From: Christensenella sp. UBA1750
GTDB lineage: Bacteria > Bacillota > Clostridia > Christensenellales > UBA1750
Assembly (NCBI GenBank): GCA_002315655.1
Contig: DCHO01000032.1
Location: 1-33,984 of the forward strand
Direction: 5' to 3'
Length of the DNA stretch: 33,984 bases
A program made the translations under genes and the position numbers. The notes under the pieces are model-generated. The model searched no databases. It saw only the letters and a program-made list of their open reading frames with translations, and was not told the DNA's origin. Positions 7,672 through 15,557 of this stretch are shown one piece after another. Each line of letters opens with the position of its first letter. The first letter of the stretch is position 1.

Positions 7672-10380
7672 ATGAAAAGCAAAAGATTTCTTTGGGCTTT
7701 TATAGCCATTGCCACGCTTCTTGCTTTTACGTCTATCAAATATGTGACCACGGACCAATCAAAGGAAGATTTCGGAGAGGTTCGATATGCGACTTTTGAG
7801 GATATGAAAGGCGCAAACTTCGGCTCTCAGACGGGCACAATCTTCGATGAATATATGGAAAAGGTACTCGAAGAGCCCAATTTCCTCTATTACGATGACA
7901 TCAGTTCCGAAATTCTGGCACTGCAGACCGGCTACGTTGACGCCATCGGTCTGGACGAGCCTGTGGCCAAGCTGGCGGTCGCGGGAAATGAGGAGCTTGC
8001 CATGTTCCCCGAGGTCGTGCAAATTGATACCTATGGAATTGTTCTTCCCAAGGGAAGCGATTTGACCGATGACTTCTCCGAATTAATCATTAAATACCGC
8101 GAAGACGGCACGCTGGACAAGTTGGCGGAAAAATGGTTCTCCGGCAGTGATGAAGGCATGAAGATCAACATGGATGAGTACACAGGGTATGACACCTCGG
8201 CAGGAACCCTTCGTTACTTCCACGATTCGACCCAGGTTCCCATGTCCTATGTGGACGACAACGGCAATTCACAGGGCTATGAAGTGGAACTGGTGCTGAT
8301 GATCGCCAAGGAGCTTCATAAAAAGGTTGAGATCACCCAGGCGAATTTTTCCGCATTGATCACATCGGCCTCCACGGGAAAGGCGGATGTTTCCACCGGC
8401 TGCATCACCATCACGGATGAGCGGCGGGAGCTGGTGGATTTCCCCGAAACCCACTATCAGGGCGGTATCGTTCTGCTCTGTCGGGCAGAGGATCTCGGTA
8501 TTATCACAGATTCTTCCGCTTCAGACGGCAAAAACTTTTTTACCAAGATCGCGGAGAGCTTTGAACGCACCTTCATCCGGGAGGATCGCTATCTTCTGAT
8601 TCTGTCCGGTCTCGGCATCACCATTCTGATCTCCCTTTGCGCCCTTGTGGTCGGCACGGCTCTGGGCTTTGCCGTCTGTATGCTGCGTCGCAGCCCCAAT
8701 CCGGCCGTCGCCCGCACCACAGCCTTTGTGATCCGGTTTGTTCAGGGCATACCATTGGTCGTGCTGCTCATGTTCCTGTATTATGTAATCTTTGCATCCT
8801 CGAACGTTTCCGGCGTGATTGTTTCCATTGTCGGTTTCTCCTTGAACTTCGGCGTAAACTCTGCGGAGATCATGCGCACCGGTATCGACGGCATCAGCCA
8901 GAACCAGTGGGACGTTTCCGAATCTCTGGGACTGACCCGTTTCCAGACCTTCACAAAAGTGATCATGCCGCAGGCGACCCGCCTGTTCCTGCCCGCCTTC
9001 AAGGGAGAGTTCATCAACATGATGAAAATGACCTCCGTTGTCGGCTATATCGCCGTTACCGACCTGACCAAGACCTCCGACCTCATCCGCAGCCGCACCT
9101 ACGATGCGCTGTTCCCGCTGTTCACCGTCGCCATGCTGTATTTCCTGCTGGCCTGGCTTTTGACGGATCTGATCACCTTTGTGGACTTCTGCGTCAGGCG
9201 CTTCCGTAAACACCCCGTTGTGTCCCCGACGGAGGATCTGGATGTCCAGCCCTTTGAGCCGAAGAGTGAGCCTGCCTATTTCGGCAAAGAAGTCATCCGT
9301 CTGGAACATCTGAAAAAGGAATTCCCCGACGGAGTACCGCTTAAAGACGTCAACGCCTCCATTTTGGGCGGTGAAATCATCGCCCTCATCGGCCCCTCCG
9401 GCACGGGCAAATCCACCCTGCTCAAAATCGTGGACGGAATCATCCCCTCTACGGAGGGCAAGATCGAGATCTTCGGGCAGGACATGGGCGTTACGGAAAA
9501 CCGTACCGCGGCGCGGAAGAAGCTCGCCATGCTGTTCCAGTCCTACGACCTGTTCCCGCATCTCACGGTTCTTGAAAACGTCATGCTGGCGCCCATGCTG
9601 GTCATGAAAAAGAGCCGGCAGGAGGCTTACGCCAGTGCCATGGCGCTCCTTCGCTCCGTCTGCATGGCGGACAAGGCCAAATCCATGCCCGACAGCCTCT
9701 CCGGCGGTCAGAAGCAGCGCATCGCCATCGCACAGGCACTGGCCATGGAGCCTGAGATCATCCTATTTGACGAACCGACCTCCGCGCTGGATCCCACGAT
9801 GGTGTCCGAGGTGTTGAGCGTGCTGCGCTCCCTGGCCAAGCAGAAGCTCACCATGATCATCGTCACCCATGAAATGCAGTTTGCAAAGGCCGTGTCCTCC
9901 CGCGTGTTCTACATGGATGAGGGCGTGATTTACGAAACCGGCACGCCGGACGAAGTTTTCGACCATCCGCAGAAAGAGAGAACGCGCCGCTTCGTGCACC
10001 GCCTGCGTGTGCTTGAAACCTCCATCACCTCCCCCGACTACGACTTCATCGGGCTGTCCGCCAACCTCGAGAGCTTCGGAAAAAGGCATATGCTGCTTCC
10101 GAAGACGATCAACAATATGCTGACCGTGTTTGAGGAGCTTTGCGTTCAGCTGATCGTGCCCAAGCTCGGTCGGCACCCGGTTCTGCATCTGCTGACGGAA
10201 TTTGCAGAGGCAAACGGCGATGTGCAAATGATCGTCCGCTACAACGGAACGGCTTTCAACCCGACAAAGGACGAAGCCTCCATTCCCGTGCAGCTGCTCC
10301 GCAACGCCTCGCAGAGCATCGTTTACAGCGAGATTGCAGAGGGCGAGCTCACGAACGAGATCATTGTGCAGGTGAAATAA
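7672..10380 (+). CDS. Single-polypeptide amino-acid ABC transporter: permuted binding domain, permease, ATPase and HATPase-like tail
   Basis: 902 aa from ATG 7672 (GGGAGG upstream; an earlier in-frame ATG at 7621 lacks a site). Residues 7-21 form a membrane anchor or uncleaved signal. Residues 40-157 match the second lobe and closing helix of a family-3 solute-binding protein (MKGANFGSQTGT, GYVDAIGLDEPVAK, YGIVLPKGSDL, DGTLDKLAEKWF). Residues 178-270 match the first lobe (QGYEVELVLMIAKEL, TGKADVSTGCITITDERR, VDFPETHY), so the lobes are in reversed order. Residues 305-510 are a HisM-type permease with the EAA loop at 397-435. Residues 541-780 are the ATPase: Walker A GPSGTGKS 574-581, signature LSGGQ 676-680, Walker B ILFDEPTSALD 697-707, His733. 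Residues about 800-902 resemble a degenerate anti-sigma/HATPase fold. Polar amino-acid import is predicted; a homodimer would form the full transporter. Confidence 0.9.
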   Translation: MKSKRFLWAFIAIATLLAFTSIKYVTTDQSKEDFGEVRYATFEDMKGANFGSQTGTIFDEYMEKVLEEPNFLYYDDISSEILALQTGYVDAIGLDEPVAKLAVAGNEELAMFPEVVQIDTYGIVLPKGSDLTDDFSELIIKYREDGTLDKLAEKWFSGSDEGMKINMDEYTGYDTSAGTLRYFHDSTQVPMSYVDDNGNSQGYEVELVLMIAKELHKKVEITQANFSALITSASTGKADVSTGCITITDERRELVDFPETHYQGGIVLLCRAEDLGIITDSSASDGKNFFTKIAESFERTFIREDRYLLILSGLGITILISLCALVVGTALGFAVCMLRRSPNPAVARTTAFVIRFVQGIPLVVLLMFLYYVIFASSNVSGVIVSIVGFSLNFGVNSAEIMRTGIDGISQNQWDVSESLGLTRFQTFTKVIMPQATRLFLPAFKGEFINMMKMTSVVGYIAVTDLTKTSDLIRSRTYDALFPLFTVAMLYFLLAWLLTDLITFVDFCVRRFRKHPVVSPTEDLDVQPFEPKSEPAYFGKEVIRLEHLKKEFPDGVPLKDVNASILGGEIIALIGPSGTGKSTLLKIVDGIIPSTEGKIEIFGQDMGVTENRTAARKKLAMLFQSYDLFPHLTVLENVMLAPMLVMKKSRQEAYASAMALLRSVCMADKAKSMPDSLSGGQKQRIAIAQALAMEPEIILFDEPTSALDPTMVSEVLSVLRSLAKQKLTMIIVTHEMQFAKAVSSRVFYMDEGVIYETGTPDEVFDHPQKERTRRFVHRLRVLETSITSPDYDFIGLSANLESFGKRHMLLPKTINNMLTVFEELCVQLIVPKLGRHPVLHLLTEFAEANGDVQMIVRYNGTAFNPTKDEASIPVQLLRNASQSIVYSEIAEGELTNEIIVQVK

Positions 10381-10391
10381 CACAGAAATCC

Positions 10392-10435
10392 GGTTCCCGG
10401 CATTGGATGAAACCCGATGCCGGGAGCCTTGTTTT
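10392..10435 (+). terminator. Terminator after the ABC transporter gene
   Basis: GGTTCCCGGCAT (10392-10403) pairs with ATGCCGGGAGCC (10417-10428), one G-U pair, followed by TTGTTTT. Confidence 0.85.
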
Positions 10436-10479
10436 CAGGAAAAATCTTTTATATCTCCGCCAAACGGGAAGCGGCGGTC

Positions 10480-10508
10480 TTGCACATTTTTCCGATTTCC
10501 TATATAAT
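10480..10508 (+). promoter_or_regulatory. Sigma-A promoter of the degV-like operon
   Basis: TTGCAC (10480-10485), 17-bp spacer, perfect TATAAT (10503-10508), 37 bp before the degV start. Confidence 0.8.
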
Positions 10509-10544
10509 AGATAAGCTGTAAGAATCTCGGAAAGGAGAACACTG

Positions 10545-11411
10545 ATGAGCACCAGAATTTTCACAGACTCCACCAGCGACATCTCTGTCGCGGAAAAAGA
10601 GCTGTTTCACATTGAAACGCTGCCGCTGCACGTCATCTTAGGGGACACGGATCACTTGGACGGCGTGGATGTGACGGAAGATCAGCTTTTTGCCTACGCC
10701 AACGAGACCAAGACACTGCCCAAGACTGCCGCGGTTGGTCTGAATGATTTTATCCAAGCGTTCAGGAAGGCTCTGGATGAGGGCTATGACGACCTGATCT
10801 ACACCGGGCTGTCCTCCAAGCTTTCCTCCACCTATAACAACGCCTGTCTGGCTCGCGACACGCTGGTCGATGAGGGCTACGACGCAAAGCGCTTTCATCT
10901 TGTCGATTCCCTGCAATTATCCACCGGCGAGGGACACCTGCTGCACACCGCAGCGGAGGTGCTTGCCTCCGGCGGCAGCGCAGCGGAAGCGGAGGAAGCT
11001 ATGCTTGCCGTCCGTCCCCGCATCGTCACCTCCTTTGTGGCGGACACCCTGACCTACCTGCACATGGGCGGCCGCTGCTCCTCCATCGCATACTTGGCCG
11101 GTTCCATGCTCAAGCTCCATCCGCAGATCAACATGATTGACGGTGCCATGTCTGCCGGGGAAAAATACCGGGGCAAGATGAACCAATGCGTCGAGACGTA
11201 TTTTAGAAATATCGTACTCAATCGGCTTGACCAGATCGACAAGAAGCGCATTTTCGTCACCACCACCATGAACGAGGAAGACACCCACGCCTGGGCAGAA
11301 AAGGTTCGTGCGCTTAACTATTTTGACGAGGTGCTGGAAGAACACGCCGGTGCGACGATCTCCAGCCATTGCGGGCCGAACACGATCGGATTCCTTTACA
11401 TCACGAAATAA
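10545..11411 (+). CDS. DegV family fatty-acid-binding protein (first copy)
   Basis: 288-aa cytoplasmic protein of the DegV/FakB family, which holds a fatty acid for phosphorylation by FakA. Motifs: IFTDSTSDIS at the N-terminus, YTGLSSKLSSTYNNA around residue 90, HLVDSLQLSTGEGHL, and the TLTYLHMGGRCSSIAYLAG segment. The C-terminal SSHCGPNTIGFLYI closes the fold. A typical AAAGGAG site precedes the ATG. The FG-GAP gene begins 25 bp downstream, which suggests cotranscription, although no known link exists between the two. A second, different DegV is encoded at 24621-25484. Confidence 0.93.
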   Translation: MSTRIFTDSTSDISVAEKELFHIETLPLHVILGDTDHLDGVDVTEDQLFAYANETKTLPKTAAVGLNDFIQAFRKALDEGYDDLIYTGLSSKLSSTYNNACLARDTLVDEGYDAKRFHLVDSLQLSTGEGHLLHTAAEVLASGGSAAEAEEAMLAVRPRIVTSFVADTLTYLHMGGRCSSIAYLAGSMLKLHPQINMIDGAMSAGEKYRGKMNQCVETYFRNIVLNRLDQIDKKRIFVTTTMNEEDTHAWAEKVRALNYFDEVLEEHAGATISSHCGPNTIGFLYITK

Positions 11412-11436
11412 TCAAAGGGTATTGGAGGATACAACT

Positions 11437-12654
11437 ATGACTTTTGAAAAACAGGTCTTCGGCGCGCTGCGCAACGAAGTCGGCAAGGACGCCTGCAACA
11501 ATATTCTGCTCATCGGCGACATGAACCGCAACGGTTGGAACGATGTGGTCATCTGCGGCCACAACGGCAGACTGTCCATCCTGAAAAACGGCGAAGCCTA
11601 CCGCCGCTGGGAGCATGAGATTCTGTCCGAGAGCATGGAACACATCGGCACCTGCGGCGTGCTGTGCGATGTGACCGGCAACGGCTATCCCGACATCGTG
11701 CTGTTCGGCGACGAAGAAAACGCTTCCGTCATCTGGTTTGAGAACCCCGGCAAGGAAGACAAACAATGGGCTTGCCATGAGGCCTTCACCCTTTCCAATC
11801 CCGGCGTGTATGATGCGGTCTATGCGGAAAACCTGCTGGGCGACAACCGCGCCGGTATTCTCTTTACCTGCACGGGCGAAAACGGCACCGATGTTTATTT
11901 TGCCTCTCTCCCCGACTGGACGCTGACCAAAGTGGCTGCCGACCTTATGGACGTGAACGAGAAGCAGAGCTTCACCGCCGCATCCGTGGGTCTTGCGGTG
12001 GGCGATTTGGACGGCGACGGCAAAAGCGAATTCGTCTGCGGCAATTTCTGGTTCAAGCGCGATGGCGAGGGCTTCACCGCCTACACCTACTGCCGCGACA
12101 AGGTCGGCGCACGCATCATCCTGGCCGATGTGGACGCCACCGACACCTTATCCATCGTTTCCTGTGAGCGCGACGCGGTCTCCGAATATGAACTGCCCGG
12201 CGCGACCCTTTCCGTTTACAAGCAGGGACTGGACATGGAAAGCCTGTGGGATGAGGAAGTTCTTTCCGCCGAAATCATCGACTGCGGCCTGCTCTGCGCC
12301 GGTCAGATGTTCGGCTCCGCCAACGACATTTTGGTGGGCGAGATCGGTCTGGAAGGGCAGACCTCCGGCCTTTGCACCTTCAAAAAGCCCGCGCATTTGG
12401 GCGGCTTTGACTTCACCTCCGACACCACCCGCTACCTCGCGGCGGGCAAGAACCCGCAGACCTTCGCCTTCGTCAAGTCCGGCGAGGGCTATGAGCAGAA
12501 GGTCGTTGCCGAAAGCGGCCTCTTCGCCGGCGCGATTGCCGATGTGCTGCACAATGGCGCACTCTCCCTGGTCGGCGTGCCCAAGATCGGCCCCGAACGC
12601 TGGGCAATCCAGTGCTACACCGCCATCGACGCACCCAAGACCCTGTTCGGCTAA
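11437..12654 (+). CDS. FG-GAP/VCBS-like beta-propeller protein without signal peptide
   Basis: 405 aa from ATG 11437 with TTGGAGG upstream. At least four calcium-loop repeats of the FG-GAP/VCBS kind can be seen: GDMNRNGWNDVVI (27-39), CDVTGNGYPDIVLFG (77-91), GDLDGDGKSEFVCG (189-202) and a weaker ADVDATDTLSIV (230-241). This indicates a seven-blade-type propeller. Most such proteins are secreted, but here the N-terminus (MTFEKQVFG) has no signal peptide or membrane segment, so a cytoplasmic location is inferred. It sits between degV and a ThuA-like gene; propeller proteins of this kind often accompany sugar-metabolism genes. The specific ligand is unknown. Confidence 0.82.
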   Translation: MTFEKQVFGALRNEVGKDACNNILLIGDMNRNGWNDVVICGHNGRLSILKNGEAYRRWEHEILSESMEHIGTCGVLCDVTGNGYPDIVLFGDEENASVIWFENPGKEDKQWACHEAFTLSNPGVYDAVYAENLLGDNRAGILFTCTGENGTDVYFASLPDWTLTKVAADLMDVNEKQSFTAASVGLAVGDLDGDGKSEFVCGNFWFKRDGEGFTAYTYCRDKVGARIILADVDATDTLSIVSCERDAVSEYELPGATLSVYKQGLDMESLWDEEVLSAEIIDCGLLCAGQMFGSANDILVGEIGLEGQTSGLCTFKKPAHLGGFDFTSDTTRYLAAGKNPQTFAFVKSGEGYEQKVVAESGLFAGAIADVLHNGALSLVGVPKIGPERWAIQCYTAIDAPKTLFG

Positions 12655-12670
12655 AAACAGAACACAACAG

Positions 12671-12698
12671 TGCCCACAATCCAAATCGGTTGTGGGCA
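12671..12698 (+). terminator. Hairpin between the FG-GAP and ThuA-like genes
   Basis: TGCCCACAA (12671-12679) pairs with TTGTGGGCA (12690-12698), followed by TTGTATTAT. The T-tract is imperfect, so it may be a partial terminator or an RNA-stabilising element inside an operon. Confidence 0.6.
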
Positions 12699-12730
12699 TT
12701 GTATTATCAGAAAAAGAGGAGGAAATCAAT

Positions 12731-13378
12731 ATGAAAAAGACCGCAATCGTTCTGCTGCACGACTACTGGCACCCCGGCAACACCATCGAGCCTTTGCTTC
12801 CGCTGATCTTTGACGAGAAGGAATGGCTGGTCAAGGTCACGGAAGACCCCAACTACATCGGCGCAACCATGATCGCCCCCGACCTCATCGTGAACTTCAA
12901 GGGCGGCATCGCAAACACCCAGATACCCACGCCCAACTGGTACGCAAACGGCGCAATTCCGGGTTACATTCCCATGATGATGTCTGCCGCCGGAACGGGC
13001 TACATCGGCGTGCACAGCGGTCTTACCAACATTCCGGACGACAGCCCCTTCTACACCGACATTCTCTATGGGCGCTTCATCTCCCACCCGCCCAAGTGCG
13101 AGGTCAATGTGCACATCGTAAAAGGCCATCCCGTCACCGAAGGTGTCAACGATTTTGTGATCGAAGATGAGCACTACCAAATGGAAGGCGACTGGGAAAA
13201 GACCAACGTGCTGGCCGAATCCGCCTCGGTGCACAGCACCCAGCCGGCCGTGTGGGCGCATGAGCTGGCCGCCTCCCGCGTGGTAGCCATTACCCCCGGC
13301 CACACCACAGAGGTGCTCACCAACCCCGAAATGGTTAAGCTCTTCAGAAACGCCATCGCCTGGGCTGCGCGCAGGTAA
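12731..13378 (+). CDS. ThuA-like (trehalose utilisation / glutamine amidotransferase-like fold) protein
   Basis: 215 aa from ATG 12731, with GAGGAGG upstream. The pattern fits the ThuA family: TAIVLLHDYWHPGN at the start, GYIGVHSGLTNIPDDSPFY (90-108), YGRFISHPP (113-121), VKGHPVTEGVNDFVIEDEHY (130-149), then AVWAHELAASRVVAITPGH (173-191) and a closing NAIAWAARR. ThuA-like proteins take part in disaccharide or sugar-derivative metabolism; recent work on family members points to keto-sugar chemistry, but no substrate can be inferred here. It follows the FG-GAP gene by 76 bp and is followed 25 bp later by a 42-aa ORF. Confidence 0.85.
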   Translation: MKKTAIVLLHDYWHPGNTIEPLLPLIFDEKEWLVKVTEDPNYIGATMIAPDLIVNFKGGIANTQIPTPNWYANGAIPGYIPMMMSAAGTGYIGVHSGLTNIPDDSPFYTDILYGRFISHPPKCEVNVHIVKGHPVTEGVNDFVIEDEHYQMEGDWEKTNVLAESASVHSTQPAVWAHELAASRVVAITPGHTTEVLTNPEMVKLFRNAIAWAARR

Positions 13379-13403
13379 TCCACGCAGAAGGAAGGAGCTC
13401 TGC

Positions 13404-13532
13404 ATGAACTACACAGCACACGGGCAAAGCCTCACGGTGCTCTGGAACGACGGCGAAGAAGCCACCTTTACGATGGACGGAACCGCCTACACCCTGCAGG
13501 ACAACGAGCTGCGCATTATCGAAAATCGGTAA
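13404..13532 (+). CDS. Small conserved-looking ORF, 42 aa, function unknown
   Basis: ATG at 13404 with AAGGAAGGAGC 4-6 nt upstream; stop at 13530-13532. The product starts MNYTAHGQSLTVLWNDGEEA and has the alternating pattern of a small all-beta sheet with no membrane segment. It lies 25 bp after the ThuA-like gene and 2 bp before a strong terminator, so it would be the last gene of that transcript. The good ribosome binding site and position support a real gene; nothing in the sequence gives a function. Confidence 0.6.
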   Translation: MNYTAHGQSLTVLWNDGEEATFTMDGTAYTLQDNELRIIENR

Positions 13533-13534
13533 AG

Positions 13535-13574
13535 AAATCCCCTGTTTTCCGAAATCACGGATAACAGGGGATTT
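13535..13574. terminator. Bidirectional terminator between convergent genes
   Basis: AAATCCCCTGTT (13535-13546) pairs with AACAGGGGATTT (13563-13574); a TTT tail follows on the plus strand and A-rich sequence precedes it. It serves the small ORF and the leftward glycosidase gene. Confidence 0.88.
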
Positions 13575-13579
13575 TTTGC

Positions 13580-14608
13580 TTATTCCATCGGGATATAGAG
13601 GATGTCCGACAGCGGACGCTCCTTGTTGGCGGTGCCGCAGGGGGTGGAAATGACCTTGCCGTTGAAGACCATGCAGGAGGTCATGCCGCCGTCCAAGTTG
13701 TAGGCGTTGACGCAGCCCAAGTCGAACATATACTGCGCCAAGTCCTGCACATTGAGACCGACGCTGCCCGCCGCGCCGCGCCCGTCCACAACGACAATGA
13801 CGTAGCTGCCGTCTTCGCATTGTCCGACAGCCGTGCGGGGGTTCTCCTTGCGCACATCGGTGCGGAACTCGTCGGGAATCACGCCGTCCTTGACTAAAAT
13901 GGGGCCGAACGACCAGGAATCCGTTCCTCCCGCTTCCAGCAGCATTTCCCCGGTGGTCTCCCGCTCATCCAGCACCTCGATGTGCCCGTCGGCGTAGAGC
14001 ACCATGGTGTCCCGGGTGGGCACGCTGCGGATGATGCTGCCCTCGCGCAGGATGATGCCGTCGGAGCGGAAGGAGCAGTAGTCGCCGTTGACGGCAAACA
14101 ACGCGTTCACGGACTGCGCGATCTCGCTGGTTCTAAGGCGCATATTCTCCGCGCAGGAGCCGCCCGCAAAGGCGGTTTTCAGGCCGTTTTCTTCGGTTTT
14201 GCGGGTGATGCGCGCCACCGTCGCCACCACGTTGTCCTTGGGATTCGTGCGTTCAATGTCGATTTTGATGTTCTCGGTCTCATAGAGCCACTTGCCGTTT
14301 TCCACGTCCTCGGAAAGAACCGTCGCAAAGGGGGTAGGTGTCGGTTCCGGGGTCACGGTGGGCGTTGGGGTGGAGGTCGCCGTGGCACTGGGGGACGGCG
14401 TGGGCGTTGGCGTTGCCGTTGGGGTAGGCGATGCGGTTGGCGCGGGGGTCTCCACAGCCAGCGCGGAGACGGGAATGAACATATAGCCAAGCCCGAAGGT
14501 GCAGAAGCTGGTAACAAGCACACCGATGAGCAGCAGAACCCCGACCTGCAGGCGGTTGATTCTTCTCTTTTTCGGTTTTCCCTCGGGGGTAAAGCGGGTG
14601 TTGAGCAC
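13580..14608 (-). CDS. Membrane-anchored phosphodiester glycosidase (NAGPA/DUF2233) family protein
   Basis: 342 aa. The N-terminus is basic (KPKKRRINR), followed by one membrane segment at about residues 22-48, then a Thr-Pro-Ser linker (54-93) and an extracellular domain. The domain carries NAGPA-family motifs: LFAVNGDYCSFRSDGIILREG, NPRTAVGQCEDGSYVIVVVD and CVNAYNLDGGMTSCMVFNG. Mammalian relatives uncover mannose-6-phosphate; bacterial ones are linked to exopolysaccharide or cell-wall glycophosphodiester processing. The start is a GTG at 14606-14608 with AAAGGA about 12 nt before it. The linker resembles that of the lipoprotein at 1-424. Substrate is not known. Confidence 0.9.
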   Translation of the reverse strand: MLNTRFTPEGKPKKRRINRLQVGVLLLIGVLVTSFCTFGLGYMFIPVSALAVETPAPTASPTPTATPTPTPSPSATATSTPTPTVTPEPTPTPFATVLSEDVENGKWLYETENIKIDIERTNPKDNVVATVARITRKTEENGLKTAFAGGSCAENMRLRTSEIAQSVNALFAVNGDYCSFRSDGIILREGSIIRSVPTRDTMVLYADGHIEVLDERETTGEMLLEAGGTDSWSFGPILVKDGVIPDEFRTDVRKENPRTAVGQCEDGSYVIVVVDGRGAAGSVGLNVQDLAQYMFDLGCVNAYNLDGGMTSCMVFNGKVISTPCGTANKERPLSDILYIPME

Positions 14609-14713
14609 AGGAAAAGCGCATCCTTTCCACAGTTAATCAGGTTAATTGTAGCACAGGCGCGGCTGCTTTGGAACGCCCTTCATGTTTTCATTTTGTTTCA
14701 ATTTTCCATGTTT

Positions 14714-14740
14714 CCCGGACGCCGGACGGGACGGACACCC
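14714..14740 (+). repeat. 27-nt repeat, copy 1 (direct)
   Basis: Identical 27-nt core starting CCCGGACGCCGGACGGGACG, also at 15450-15476 (same orientation) and 16190-16216 (opposite). Similarity to copy 2 continues for another 80 nt into the 3' end of the neighbouring gene, and to copy 3 through a shared ACTCCTTA word. Confidence 0.9.
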
Positions 14741-14773
14741 GATTTTAACTCCTTACATTTTTTGCAGAGCACA

Positions 14774-14807
14774 GAAAAAGCGGCCATTCGCAACGAACAG
14801 CCGCTTT
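14774..14807 (-). terminator. Terminator of the first paralogous membrane-protein gene
   Basis: On the minus strand AAAGCGGC (complement of 14800-14807) pairs with GCCGCTTT, followed by further T residues (complement of 14774-14778). The corresponding hairpin in the second copy (15517-15541) keeps the GCGGC/GCCGC stem but has a broken T-tract. Confidence 0.7.
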
Positions 14808-14820
14808 GGGATGAATGATG

Positions 14821-15357
14821 TTATTTGGTGCCTCTTGCTTCTTTATCTTTATATTTGGCATATACCATAATAAGAAAAATAACGGATAAAATAAGGCTTG
14901 TCACAAAGGTTCCAGAAAGACCTTGAACCGCACCGGTTGCTATAAACCATACATACTGAACAATCGGAGAAATAATCATGATCACCGCCATGATCAAAGA
15001 GCGGGTTTTCCCAAGATTGTTTGCAACAGCAAAAACAGACAGGCAGAAAGCAGGAATCAATGCGCAGATAAACGGGATGATTTGCTGTGATGTAAACATA
15101 TACATCAAATAAATAAAGCACGCAACAAGTCTTGCAAAAACGACTGCCTTAAAGAATACTGCGGCACTCTTTTTATAGCCTGTCAAGCAATAACAGGTTG
15201 CTAAGGCGATGTCTATAACTTCCAGTATAAATCCTATGATTCTCGATGTGTTTGACCCGTTTTTTGAAAGTCCGATGATATTCAGTACCATAGCAACAGC
15301 ACACAGCACCAATAACACCACGCTCACCCAAACGGGAACAACTCTCTTCTTTTCCAT
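14821..15357 (-). CDS. Small membrane protein, paralogue A
   Basis: 178 aa from ATG 15355-15357, with AAGGAGGG upstream; an ATG two codons earlier is possible. Five to six hydrophobic segments fill almost the whole protein. It begins MEKKRVVPVW and ends MVYAKYKDKEARGTK. It is a clear paralogue of the product of 15558-16085: the first about 28 and last about 25 residues are nearly identical while the middle is strongly diverged. Composition is AT-rich compared with metA or asnS. The family is not one I recognise, and no function is proposed. Confidence 0.8.
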   Translation of the reverse strand: MEKKRVVPVWVSVVLLVLCAVAMVLNIIGLSKNGSNTSRIIGFILEVIDIALATCYCLTGYKKSAAVFFKAVVFARLVACFIYLMYMFTSQQIIPFICALIPAFCLSVFAVANNLGKTRSLIMAVIMIISPIVQYVWFIATGAVQGLSGTFVTSLILSVIFLIMVYAKYKDKEARGTK

Positions 15358-15449
15358 GAACAATACCCTCCTTTTCTTTATATCATAATAATACCACTGA
15401 ATTTTTTAATTGCAATATCTTTTTCATGCTCCACTCAAAAAACCATAAA

Positions 15450-15476
15450 CCCGGACGCCGGACGGGACGGACACCC
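15450..15476 (+). repeat. 27-nt repeat, copy 2 (direct)
   Basis: Same 27-nt core as copy 1, 736 bp downstream. The two direct copies define a tandem unit holding one membrane-protein gene each. Confidence 0.9.
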
Positions 15477-15557
15477 TATTTTAACTCCTTACATTTTTGG
15501 GGAGAGCACAGAAATAGCGGCCATTCACAAAGAACAGCCGCCTTGGGATGAAGGATG

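Noticed and set aside
8521..9561. 346-codon minus-strand open frame inside the ABC transporter gene
   Set aside because: Antisense shadow; the plus-strand frame has intact permease and ATPase motifs.
14682..14870. Small plus-strand ORF running through the 27-nt repeat and the end of paralogue A
   Set aside because: No ribosome binding site, covers a repeat and a terminator, and overlaps the real gene.
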